From: an uncultured Rickettsiales bacterium
GTDB taxonomy: Bacteria; Pseudomonadota; Alphaproteobacteria; Rickettsiales; UBA1997
Direction of reading: 5' to 3'
NCBI GenBank assembly: GCA_948744995.1
Contig: CAPZCD010000024.1
Coordinates: 1 to 16,233, forward strand
Length of the DNA: 16,233 nt
Under the pieces are notes generated by a model. That model was not told the origin of the DNA and ran no database searches. It saw only the letters and a list, made by a program, of their open reading frames with translations. The position numbers and the translations under genes are program-made. Numbering within the stretch: position 1 is the stretch's first letter; every line of letters begins with the position of its first letter. Shown here piece by piece: positions 7,064-15,400 of the stretch.

Positions 7064-8202
7064 TATAACTTTTTAGCAATTTTTTTGGGAATTAACAGGT
7101 AATACTTTCCTCCCGAATACTGATAGCTGGCATTATCTTCTCCTTCAACTCCATAGCCGAAAAATATATCACCACGTATGGCTCCTTTTATGGCAGAACC
7201 TATATCATTAGCAAGAACAACCTTTCTGAAACTGACATTTTTATGTTCCAAATTATGTGTCGTATCTACCCATAGTAAAAAACCTAAAGGTATGTAGTTT
7301 TTGTCAACAGCCATAGTCCTTTGTGGTATTAACTGTGTTCCAAAAGCTCCCTTTATTGTGTTTTCTTTCAATATTTTGAAGAAAATATAGGAGTCATTCA
7401 TATCCAGAATTTCATTACTTTTATTTTTGTTATTTCTCAACACATATTTTATTGTTTTAGCATTTCTTTTTGTATTTTTATCAATTAATCCTTTATGGCT
7501 GACGTGATCCCATAGTGATGAATACCTATGGTTATTTTTTCCATCATAACCTATATAAATAGTTCTATTTTCATCAACAAGTTTTACTATACCTGAACCT
7601 TGTATATGTAAAAAAAATAGTTCTATAGGATCATCGGTATAAAAAATTTCTAAATTCTTATTAGCTAGAGCACCAAAGTTTATCTGCCTTCTACTATAGT
7701 ACTTGCTATCCGTTAAATCTGGTGGCCTTCTATAGATTGGATATCTGAAAATTGTATCTTTCCTTCTTTTAGCTCGGATAACTGGCATGTAATAGCCGGT
7801 AAATAGCGACCTATTTGAAATAACCTTATAGGGTAGAAAAAATTTTTCAAAAAATACCTTAATGTGCTTATTTTCGTACCCATCTATAGTTTTTGCTATT
7901 TTACATATCCCATTTAAATCTTTTTTAACTATATTTTTATCTATTTGCGGTAATATTTTTTTATTTTCGTCAAATTTTGAAAATCTTTCGCAAGACATTA
8001 GAAATAACCTTAGGGCAATTTTAAAATCTTCTTTCCCCCAATCGTCTAATTGATTAAAATCCACCTTTTCCAGTTTGGAATTATTACCTAGAGGTATTTC
8101 CATCCTATACTTGTTTTTAGAATGCAAATCATTTAACGTCATTACTACCGCTAGAGTAGTTATAGCTACCAGAAAGTAATGGTGGATTTTAGGCATTATC
8201 AA
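7063..8202 (-). CDS. mltA: Membrane-bound lytic murein transglycosylase A (MltA family)
   Basis: This enzyme cleaves the MurNAc-GlcNAc bond of peptidoglycan with 1,6-anhydro formation. Family motifs are present in order: LFTGYYMP (near 135), the FFLHIQGSG strand (near 200), GAFGTQLIPQRTMAVDKNYIPLG (near 290-310), then AIKGAIRGDIFFGYG, whose D345 corresponds to the catalytic aspartate of E. coli MltA, and a final YYLLIPKK. Numbering is from TTG 8202; ATG 8196 is an alternative two codons later. The commonly seen QDTGG before the catalytic Asp reads NDIGS here. The N-terminus is a hydrophobic segment (about 9-22) without a lipobox cysteine, so it is probably held by that segment rather than by lipid. 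The start overlaps the end of timA by 8 or 14 nt. Confidence 0.94.
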   Translation of the reverse strand: MIMPKIHHYFLVAITTLAVVMTLNDLHSKNKYRMEIPLGNNSKLEKVDFNQLDDWGKEDFKIALRLFLMSCERFSKFDENKKILPQIDKNIVKKDLNGICKIAKTIDGYENKHIKVFFEKFFLPYKVISNRSLFTGYYMPVIRAKRRKDTIFRYPIYRRPPDLTDSKYYSRRQINFGALANKNLEIFYTDDPIELFFLHIQGSGIVKLVDENRTIYIGYDGKNNHRYSSLWDHVSHKGLIDKNTKRNAKTIKYVLRNNKNKSNEILDMNDSYIFFKILKENTIKGAFGTQLIPQRTMAVDKNYIPLGFLLWVDTTHNLEHKNVSFRKVVLANDIGSAIKGAIRGDIFFGYGVEGEDNASYQYSGGKYYLLIPKKIAKKL

Positions 8203-8863
8203 TTGATTTTAATAACCAGATATCATCTGCTAAATCTTTAGATTGGTTTTGAATAAAAGTCCAAAGTTCTGTAACTCTAATGGTTTTGTCTCTAGATCCG
8301 CTAATCAATTCACCTTGTGTATTTTCTACATAATTTATCTGGTCCATTGTAACTTTAAGAGTTATAGCCTTATTTCTCTTGTTAAAAATTTTGGACTCAA
8401 TAGTTTTATCTGTAATAGCTATTACAACCGCTTTATATATCAAATCCTCACTATTCTCTATCCTTTTTTTAAAGATTTGGAATAAATCTTTCGTTAGCAT
8501 TTTTTCCAAAACATCCAGTCTTTTTTCAGAAAAAGCATCCATTACCATAGCCATAGCTTTCTCTGCAGACTTTAAAAACTTACTTTCATCAAACTCTACT
8601 TTGCCATCAGCTTTTTTTTGTTTATTTGTTCTGTTTAGATAGTTTTTATAAATTTTATTAAATTCTTCTATATTTCCCAGAACAACTACTTTCTTCTTGG
8701 TTTTTCCGTCATTATTGCTATTGGCGGTATTGGTAACATTTTTTATAAAGTTGTTTGCAATATCATTTTGTTTTCTTTTTTCGTCATCTGATGTCAAACC
8801 AAAGTTGCTAAATAACAACTTATATACAAAAATTACTAAAATTAATAAAACTACTATAGTCAT
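8189..8863 (-). CDS. Tim44-like membrane protein (TimA type)
   Basis: The first 18 residues are a transmembrane segment, followed by a charged linker and, from about residue 85 to the end, a Tim44-like domain: FDESKFLKSAEKAMAMVMDAF, then LTKDLFQIFKKRIE, then the beta-rich part with the VTELWTF strand. In alphaproteobacteria such proteins (TimA) are membrane proteins, and timA-mltA-smr is a conserved gene order; that order is seen here, which supports the call. The ATG at 8863 has AAAGAG 4 nt upstream. The gene overlaps mltA downstream and lies 32 nt after the 87-residue gene, so all four are probably one transcript. Confidence 0.88.
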   Translation of the reverse strand: MTIVVLLILVIFVYKLLFSNFGLTSDDEKRKQNDIANNFIKNVTNTANSNNDGKTKKKVVVLGNIEEFNKIYKNYLNRTNKQKKADGKVEFDESKFLKSAEKAMAMVMDAFSEKRLDVLEKMLTKDLFQIFKKRIENSEDLIYKAVVIAITDKTIESKIFNKRNKAITLKVTMDQINYVENTQGELISGSRDKTIRVTELWTFIQNQSKDLADDIWLLKSIDNA

Positions 8864-8895
8864 AAGCTCTTTTTATTCAAACTGTTTTTTAATAA

Positions 8896-9159
8896 TTACT
8901 GCCAGGAACCACCTAGTTGATTAAGTTTATTATTTTTTCGGGGCGCACTTTTTGCACGTTTTTGATTTTGACTATTTATGGTAAGTTCCATCTGTAAATC
9001 CGGTACACTTTTCGCACGTTTGTTCTTTCGTAATCCTTCTATAACACTGACCCACTCTTCCTGTTGGTTGATTTCTCTATTACCTTTACCTTTGTCATTT
9101 ATATATTCGTTTGGTACACTCTGACTGTAATATTCATCATTATTTTCATTATCTACCAT
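8896..9159 (-). CDS. Small hydrophilic protein with duplicated KRAKSxP motif, function unknown
   Basis: I do not recognise a family. The 87 residues are hydrophilic and probably disordered, with no signal peptide or membrane segment. The motif KRAKS(V/A)P occurs twice, with Ser at 51 and 71, exactly 20 residues apart; SQSVP at 12-16 is a partial third. R-x-x-S-x-P matches the eukaryotic 14-3-3 mode-I binding consensus when the serine is phosphorylated. The gene looks real: AGGTGG (9171-9166) is 6 nt before the ATG, and a good promoter lies at 9232-9259 on the same strand. It heads the timA-mltA-smr operon. A host-targeted effector is possible but is inference; a short regulator or a remnant is equally open. 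Confidence 0.6.
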   Translation of the reverse strand: MVDNENNDEYYSQSVPNEYINDKGKGNREINQQEEWVSVIEGLRKNKRAKSVPDLQMELTINSQNQKRAKSAPRKNNKLNQLGGSWQ

Positions 9160-9165
9160 AGTTTA

Positions 9166-9171
9166 CCACCT
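9166..9171 (-). promoter_or_regulatory. Shine-Dalgarno of the 87-residue gene
   Basis: AGGTGG on the minus strand, 6 nt upstream of the ATG at 9159. It is one of the better ribosome sites in the window and supports this small gene being translated. Confidence 0.65.
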
Positions 9172-9231
9172 TTTAATATTACCATTCGTTCACAACATTG
9201 ATATTTCTTGTTGAGAAGCTAAACTGGTATT

Positions 9232-9259
9232 ATTATAGGACAATTGATTTAAAAATCAA
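9232..9259 (-). promoter_or_regulatory. Promoter for the 87-residue gene and timA-mltA-smr
   Basis: On the minus strand TTGATT (9259-9254), 16-nt spacer, TATAAT (9237-9232). The leader is about 65 nt. The same region must also promote rlmH on the plus strand, where a weaker TTGTTG-N17-TATTAT pair ends near 9236, so the two promoters overlap. Confidence 0.65.
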
Positions 9260-9266
9260 AATATAA

Positions 9267-9725
9267 ATGAAGATTAATATAATATCCGTTGGTAAATTTA
9301 AGAAATCAGACCCATACTCAGTTCTTTACGAAGAATATAGTAAAAGAGTTAATTTTGATATAAGATTAGTGGAGATAAAGGGACGTGTAAGCTATAGCAA
9401 TATAGAAGAGCAAAAAGAATATGAAGGGATAGAAATTTTAGGTAAAATTGATAAAAACAGTAAAGTCGTGGTACTTGATGAAAGGGGAAAAATAATTACT
9501 ACAAATGAATTTACTACCATTGTTAATGGTTATATTGATTGTGGAAATGATTTGGATTTCGTTATAGGTGGAGCTAATGGCTTATCCGCCAATGTTTTAA
9601 GAAGGGCTGATTTTGTATTGTCACTTGGTAAAATGGTGTATCCGCATCTAATGGTTAGAGTTATGCTTGTGGAACAGTTGTATAGAGTATATACTATAAA
9701 TAATAATCATCCTTATCATAAATAA
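9267..9725 (+). CDS. rlmH: 23S rRNA (pseudouridine-1915 N3)-methyltransferase RlmH
   Basis: This is a SPOUT-class methyltransferase that uses S-adenosylmethionine to methylate pseudouridine 1915 in helix 69 of 23S rRNA, acting on assembled 70S ribosomes. The full 152-residue length fits the family. Diagnostic parts are FVIGGANGL (about 98-106, the knot and SAM loop), VYPHLMVRVMLVEQLYRV (about 124-141) and the C-terminal NNHPYHK. The ATG at 9267 aligns with the family N-terminus (MKINIISVGK). No clear Shine-Dalgarno is present. It diverges from the 87-residue gene and converges on the broken protease gene, with no obvious terminator in the 77 nt between them. Confidence 0.97.
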   Translation: MKINIISVGKFKKSDPYSVLYEEYSKRVNFDIRLVEIKGRVSYSNIEEQKEYEGIEILGKIDKNSKVVVLDERGKIITTNEFTTIVNGYIDCGNDLDFVIGGANGLSANVLRRADFVLSLGKMVYPHLMVRVMLVEQLYRVYTINNNHPYHK

Positions 9726-9802
9726 TTTAGAATAAAATAATAAAACTATTAGAAACACTTAAACTGTGCCAGAACTAATTTTAATACAAAAATGTAAATA
9801 TG

Positions 9803-10811
9803 TTATATTCCTAAACTTGAGCTACTTCTCCTCTTGCCTGTTTCTTTCGCAAATTGTTTGTTTGCCTCTTTCATCGCTATAGCGATATTACCTTTAATAT
9901 CCCTAATTAATTCTTTTTTTTCGTCAGGATTTGTAGTTTCTTTAAGTACTCCTTGAATAGATTCAATAGTATCCCTATCAAAAAACTCATACTCTATAAG
10001 AAATTTTTTTGTTACGTTATCTAATCCTAATATTTTGGTTAGTGTTTCTTTCTTTTTAATTAACTCATATATTTGGTTATTATTTTTAATATCATATTCA
10101 GTAAATTGTTTAGAATTATTAGTAGTTTGAGTTTTTTGGGCAGTGTTTTCTCCCTTAATATGATTTGACTTTTTGGTGGATTTCCTATTTTTATTATGTC
10201 TCTTAGTATTATTCTTATTGTATTTTTTACATCTTTCTTTATAAATTTTTTTATATTCATCAAAACCATGATTACATAATTCTAGAAAAGCATCCATTGT
10301 ATGGACACCGCAAGAATACCCATCCTGTTGTCTACCGTCTTTTAGGGAATTCACTTCATATTGATTACCTTGTATTATTTTATCTAAATCATCTACTGTT
10401 AAATCTTTTTTTGCTTTGTCTTATTTTTCTTGCTTCATCTAAATTTACCTTAAAGCAAACTAATGTCCAATGTTTTTGATTTGTAGATATTGGTTGAGTG
10501 AAAGTTATCTCACCTTTTATACCATCATCATCCAATAAATTATTTATAGCGTCTATTCTTTCCATTTTTTCGGCATTTGCATCGCGGTCTATAGTATCGT
10601 AGAGCCTTGGATCTAGATAAACTATTTTTTCATTGTTATTTTCATTAGTAATTATGCCACGTTGGTTCACTTCTTTGATACTAAATTTTGTACTATTTTT
10701 TAGCTCTTTGAAAATAGTATTTTTCATTCTAGCCATATCGGCGTATTCCATCCATCTTTTAGTTTTAATTAAACTTTCTCTTAAATTTTTATATGATATG
10801 TTAGTATTCAT
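9803..10811 (-). pseudogene. CE-clan (Ulp1/C48-like) cysteine protease, split by a +1 frameshift at an A7 tract
   Basis: Two adjacent frames together make one protease. The first (10811-10389, 140 residues) carries HWTLVCF with H114. The second (open from 10420, to 9803) carries RQQDGYSCG with the oxyanion Gln and catalytic Cys. They overlap in 10392-10420, where seven A (plus strand T7, 10406-10412) replace the six that would keep frame. Removing one gives 335 residues with Cys at 167, 53 after the His. No clear aspartate-serine motif lies between them, so the acid residue is missing or moved. The C-terminal half is Lys/Asn-rich and ends in GKRRSSSSLGI. CE-clan enzymes in intracellular bacteria are deubiquitinase or deSUMOylase effectors; activity here is doubtful. 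It may be a pseudogene, a slippage-expressed gene or an assembly error. Confidence 0.75.
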
Positions 10812-10934
10812 TGAATAACTAAATATATCCTCATCCTCCGTAGATTTTGGATTTTTTGTAGAACTATTTTTTCTTTCTATAATATTCTCTTGATTTGAAT
10901 TAAATAAATATACCCCGTTTGGAGAGATATGATA
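10812..10934 (-). pseudogene. In-frame 5' extension of the protease gene without a start codon
   Basis: Upstream of ATG 10811 the frame stays open for 41 codons back to TAG 10937-10935, with protein-like content (SPNGVYLFN, then Ser/Thr/Lys/Glu-rich). It holds no ATG, GTG or TTG. GGAGG at 10839-10835 sits 8 nt before an in-frame ATA (10826) but 23 nt before the ATG, so the true start is unclear. The gene may have lost its original 5' end. Confidence 0.4.
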
Positions 10935-10947
10935 CTATCTAGCTAGT

Positions 10948-10976
10948 AAAATAAAGTATTTTTGCTATAAAATCAA
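10948..10976 (-). promoter_or_regulatory. Possible promoter of the protease gene
   Basis: Minus-strand TTGATT (10976-10971), 17-nt spacer, TATTTT (10953-10948). It would start transcription near 10941, just ahead of the open 5' extension. The match is moderate. Confidence 0.35.
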
Positions 10977-11061
10977 GGGAATTTTAATAAGAGATTCTTC
11001 ATATTATTATTAAGATACTAATTAGCATTTACACATAATATAAAAATACACATCTATTACA

Positions 11062-11502
11062 CTATTTACAATAAATTATATTCGCAAACTTATTGGCTGG
11101 CGATAGTACAACACTTATTTCAAGCAAATCCAGCGATTTTATTACTCTTCTACCCTTTTTATCAAATGTAAAATCATTTACAACATATCCTATACTTAAA
11201 CCATTGATTATATTATTCCTAATGAAAGAATATATTTTGCCATATCTAGTATAGTCTATCTGCCCTTCCACATAAAGTCCAACATAGTCTTCTTTAAAAT
11301 CATAAACAATACCTATAACTTCACCTCTTTCATGTTGCCAAAGTAATGGAATGGTATTTTGTTGCTTGGAAATATTTTTAAATGCACCATTTAATATTAT
11401 ATCTTCATAAGAATCCTCTAGGTTGAAGATACTGGCATATCCAAAAAATACACCTTCTTCAAGATTATTACTATAATTTTTAACTTTTCTACTATATTCC
11501 AA
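11062..11502 (-). CDS. Orphan HK97-family prohead protease (phage or gene-transfer-agent remnant)
   Basis: In HK97-like phages and alphaproteobacterial gene transfer agents this protease trims the scaffold of the immature capsid. Visible motifs are FFGYASIFN (19-27), a GAF segment (39-41), LLWQHERGEVIG (53-64) with H57, NGLSIGYV (100-107) with S103, and DLLEISVVLSPANKFA (125-140). These cover the catalytic region of family U35. At 146 residues it is slightly short, lacking a C-terminal extension. No portal, terminase or capsid gene is nearby. The only start in frame is TTG 11502, without a Shine-Dalgarno. Gene-transfer-agent genes are known to be scattered in Rickettsiales genomes, which fits an isolated but intact copy. 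Whether it is expressed is unknown. Confidence 0.88.
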   Translation of the reverse strand: MEYSRKVKNYSNNLEEGVFFGYASIFNLEDSYEDIILNGAFKNISKQQNTIPLLWQHERGEVIGIVYDFKEDYVGLYVEGQIDYTRYGKIYSFIRNNIINGLSIGYVVNDFTFDKKGRRVIKSLDLLEISVVLSPANKFANIIYCK

Positions 11503-11562
11503 ATTAAAATATTTTTATTTCTATTATCATTTTCAATAATATTAGAAATTTAGGAAGGACAT

Positions 11563-11587
11563 AAAAAAAAGTCCCTAAAGGGACTTT
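11563..11587 (-). terminator. Rho-independent terminator of pal
   Basis: On the minus strand AAAGTCCCT pairs with AGGGACTTT (9 pairs, tiny loop) and runs into a T tract (11570-11563). It lies about 30 nt after the pal stop codon. It is the only textbook terminator in the window. Confidence 0.9.
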
Positions 11588-11616
11588 AAAAATAAAAATA
11601 CATTTAATCTCAATTA

Positions 11617-12072
11617 CTACTGTACGACTATAACGGATCTTCTATTTTTGGACCAAATAGCCTCGCCTTTACCAACAACAGCTGGTCTCTCTTTGCCATA
11701 ACTTATAGTTTTTATTCTTGATGATTTTACCCCTTTAGAAACAAGGTATTTCTTAGCAGCTTCAGCTCTTCTTTGCCCTAGTGCTAAATTGTATTCTCTT
11801 GTGCCTCTCTCATCACAATGACCTTCAATTAATATAGCTATATTAATATTGTTATTTAACCAAGTAGCAGTTTTATCAAGTGTTTTCTTTGCTCCCTCAC
11901 TTAGAGCTGAACTATCAAATTTAAAGAAAACCCTATCTTCTTTTGGTTGTTCAGATTCAGCAGCTCGGTTTACACCCATAGCCTCTTCTTCAGAGTCAAC
12001 AACATCATATGTTTCGCTACCACATGCCATAACCAATGCTAACAATGGTAAAATTAAATATTTCTTTTTCAT
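11617..12072 (-). CDS. pal: Peptidoglycan-associated lipoprotein Pal
   Basis: This outer-membrane lipoprotein of the Tol-Pal system binds peptidoglycan and helps draw the envelope in at division. The N-terminus is a lipoprotein signal peptide with lipobox LVMAC, so C17 is the lipidated residue. After a short acidic linker, residues 47-151 form an OmpA-like domain very close to E. coli Pal: GHCDERGTREYNLALGQRRA (84-103) contains D87 and R102, the residues expected to hold meso-diaminopimelate, followed by SYGKERP and KNRRSVIVVQ. This implies a diaminopimelate-type peptidoglycan, in keeping with mltA. It stands alone, without tolB or cpoB beside it, and has its own terminator. Confidence 0.97.
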   Translation of the reverse strand: MKKKYLILPLLALVMACGSETYDVVDSEEEAMGVNRAAESEQPKEDRVFFKFDSSALSEGAKKTLDKTATWLNNNINIAILIEGHCDERGTREYNLALGQRRAEAAKKYLVSKGVKSSRIKTISYGKERPAVVGKGEAIWSKNRRSVIVVQ

Positions 12073-12104
12073 AACAGCCTACTTATTTTTTGTAAAAAAT
12101 ATGC

Positions 12105-12135
12105 ATTATATTATACTATATATAGTAATAGTCAA
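12105..12135 (-). promoter_or_regulatory. Possible pal promoter
   Basis: Minus-strand TTGACT (12135-12130) faces two overlapping TATAAT hexamers (12115-12110 and 12110-12105), giving spacers of 14 or 19 nt, neither ideal. The 14-nt palindrome TACTATATATAGTA lies between them. Confidence 0.35.
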
Positions 12136-12202
12136 GCTTATTTAATTGTATTTCAAACCATTTTTTAAAAAGATTTAAACCATCACGATCCTAAAAAATA
12201 GG

Positions 12203-12230
12203 TTGACTTACTCCAATTATAAATTACTAT
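12203..12230 (+). promoter_or_regulatory. Promoter of tRNA-Arg
   Basis: TTGACT (12203-12208), 16-nt spacer, TACTAT (12225-12230). The mature tRNA begins only 9 nt after the -10, so the leader removed by RNase P is just a few nt. Confidence 0.65.
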
Positions 12231-12239
12231 TGTAGCTAT

Positions 12240-12316
12240 GCATCCTTAGCTCAGCAGGATAGAGCAACAGCCTTCTAAGCTGTGGGTCGTGAGTTCGAAT
12301 CTCGCAGGATGCACCA
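12240..12316 (+). tRNA. tRNA-Arg, anticodon UCU, with encoded CCA
   Basis: A complete cloverleaf: acceptor GCATCCT paired with AGGATGC, D stem GCTC/GAGC, anticodon stem ACAGC/GCTGT with loop CTTCTAA (anticodon TCT, reading AGA and AGG), variable loop GGGTC, T arm GTGAG-TTCGAAT-CTCGC, discriminator A and encoded CCA (12314-12316). AGA is the favoured Arg codon in AT-rich genomes. I found no duplicated 3' tRNA segment in the window that would mark an integrated element. Confidence 0.98.
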
Positions 12317-12418
12317 GTCTTATGTATTTAATTTGTATTTTTTGAATATCCATATTACCATATAAAATCCTCAAAAATATCAAAACGCCACTTCAACAGA
12401 GTAATTTACACCCTAAAA

Positions 12419-15400
12419 TCACTCCACCTCCACACCCTCCACACCATAGGTATTTTTAATCCTACCTATTTCAACATCCGTCAAACAAAATTCCGTCGGC
12501 AATTTTACCCTCATATCATCAATTACAATCTCAATATTCGTAAATTTATCGACTCCACTATTCTTAGTTTTATTAATTATCAGCTGCAACTCATCAATAC
12601 ATTTTTCATTAGAGACTTTAATCACGGCATTATTTATAAAAACATTCTTTTTACGCTCAACAAAAACATTTTCTTTCTTATTTTTAATATCATTAAAGTT
12701 AAATTTCTTTATAAATCTGACTTTTTCTATCCCCTCTTTTGTATTTTTCAAATAATCATCCAATAGCCAAAAATCCTTCACATTCAACCTTAAACCGGAT
12801 TCATCTGATTTTACACTACACTCAAAAACCAGCTGCTTATGCTCCTTATCATCGAGCCAATCCTTATGTTGAGTAATCATATCACCATTAAACAACGTAA
12901 CTTCTACTAAACTGGTTGGATCAGAAACCGATATGTAAGCATATTTTCCTTTATCATTAGATTTTATGGACGAACTTATGACAACACCAGCTATTTTTAC
13001 TATTGAACCATCAGGAATTTCGTTTATCTCAACCTTATTTTCAATTTCATTATAAAAACTTATACCTTTTGAATCTAACTCGTCTTTTATGGCATCTAGT
13101 GGATGGTTGTTTAGATAAAAACCAAAAGCTTCAAATTCCTTCTGACATCTATCATAACCAATCCAATCATCAACATCGCATAACTTTGGCAGCAAAGTCT
13201 TACCGCTATTAAAATCACCGAATAAACTTATCTGTGGACTAGATTTTTCTTCTTCTGAGGTTTTTGCATAATTACTTAGTATTTCACAAGAATCATTAAT
13301 TTGTCTTCTATTATCATGTATTTTATCAAAACTACCTGATTTTGCCAGAGATTCCATTGTTTTTTTATTAACAACTTTATTTCCTAGCCTGCTACAAAAA
13401 TCAAAAATATCGCTGAAATCTCCATTTTCTCCTCTATCCCTGACTAAAACATCTATAACTTCCTGTCCTACACCCTTAATAGCACATAATCCGTACCTTA
13501 TAGCTAACTCCTTATCCCCATGATAATATTCCTCTCCTTTGTTAGGGTTAATTTTATCAATCAGTTCAACCTTAAAAAAATTATCTGACAAATTTACATC
13601 CGGAGGTAGCACCTTTATATTATGCCTTTTGATATCCTGCAGATAATAGTATATTTTATCGGTATCTATTATTTCCATATTTAACGTTGCTGTCATAAAT
13701 TCAACCGGGTAGTGAGCCTTAAGGTAAGCAGTTTGATAACTTATAACCGCATAGGCAGCCGCATGAGCCTTATTAAAACCATATTCAGCAAATTTTGCCA
13801 GCAAATCAAATATTTCATTACTTAGCTCCTCATCTATATCGCTAAATTCTTTACACCCTTTAACAAACACATCCCTCTGTCTATCCATCTCTTCTTTGAT
13901 TTTTTTACCCATAGCACGTCTTAGTAGATCAGCTCCACCAAGTGTATAACCAGCAAGAACTTTAGCTATATTCATAACCTGTTCCTGATAAATTATTATA
14001 CCATAGGTATCTTTTAGAATAGGTTCCATTTTGGGATGCATATATTCAACTTTTTCTTTTCCATGTTTCCTATTTATATAGGTTGGAATATTACCCATAG
14101 GCCCAGGTCTATATAGAGAAATTAGAGCTATTATATCCTCTATATTATCCGGTTTTATCTGTTTTAGCATCCCAATCATGCCACTAGATTCAATTTGGAA
14201 TACCGCCAATGAATCAGCTCTTTTTAGCAAGTCAAAAGTTTTTTTATCATCAAGCCTTATATTATCTATATCTATTTTTTCCTCTGTTATTTCGTAAACA
14301 TAGTCAACAGCATCTTTTATAACTGTCAGAGTTTTTAGACCTAAAAAATCAAACTTAACTAAACCTACCTTTTCACAGTACTTCATATTATATTGAACCA
14401 CTGGCATATCAGCAGAATCATCAAAGTATAACGGACATATTTGTTCCAAAGGCTTATCACCAATAACCAACCCGGCCGCATGTACTGAAGAATGTCTGTT
14501 TAGACCTTCAAGCTGTATAGCTATATCAAATAATTTTGAAATTTCAGGATCACTTTGTCTTCTAGATCTTAGGTCAGAATCTAATTCTAGAGCGTCTTCA
14601 AGACCGGTATCAAAGGGAATTGTTTTACTTATTTTATCTACTTCGCTATATCCCATCTCTAGAACGCGCCCTACATCTTTTATAACGGCTTTAGATTGTA
14701 ATTTTCCAAATGTTATAATTTGTGCCACACTGTCCTTACCATACTTATTCTGCACGTATTCTATGCTCCTAGCGCGACCTCTCTGGCAGAAATCAACATC
14801 AAAGTCAGGCATAGATACCCTTTCCGGATTTAAGAAACGTTCGAAGAAGAGGCTAAATTTTATCGGATCAAGATTTGTTATTTTCATAGCCCAAGCAACC
14901 ATAGAACCTGCACCGGATCCTCTACCTGGTCCTATCGGTACCCCGTTAGTTTTACTCCAAACTATAAAATCAGCGCATATAAGGAAATAACCGGGAAAAT
15001 CCATCTGATTTATAATTCCTATTTCAAATTCCAGTTGATTAAAATACTGCTCCCTTATTTGATTCTGTTTATCCGCATCAACAATGTCATCGGTTATAAA
15101 TTTTTGTCTTAGACGTTCTTCTAATCCTTCTCTAGCTATTCTAGCCATTTCCTCTGCTTCACTAACACCTTTCGGTAGATCAAAGTGTGGTAAAGTAGGT
15201 TTTCTGGTATGAGCCATCACACTAATTTGCTGAGCTATATTGACAGAATTTTCTATTGCTTCGGGCAAATCTTTGAATAATTCTATCATCTCATCTTCCG
15301 ATTTAAAATAATGCTCTGGAGTTAATTTTGGCCTATTTGTTTCGCTAACATATCTGGCATCGGCTATACAGGAAAGTGCATCTTGTGCTTCAAACATTTC

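Noticed and set aside
7168..7215. Possible loss of MltA activity because QDTGG reads NDIGS
   Set aside because: The catalytic aspartate in RGDIFFG and all other family motifs are kept, so a functional enzyme remains the simplest reading.
9726..9802. A small gene or RNA between rlmH and the broken protease
   Set aside because: The 77 nt are plain AT-rich sequence with no start plus ribosome site and no convincing hairpin.
12240..12316. tRNA-Arg as the attachment site of an integrated element
   Set aside because: No integrase is adjacent and no duplicate of the tRNA 3' end was found in the window; the neighbours pal and dnaE are core genes.
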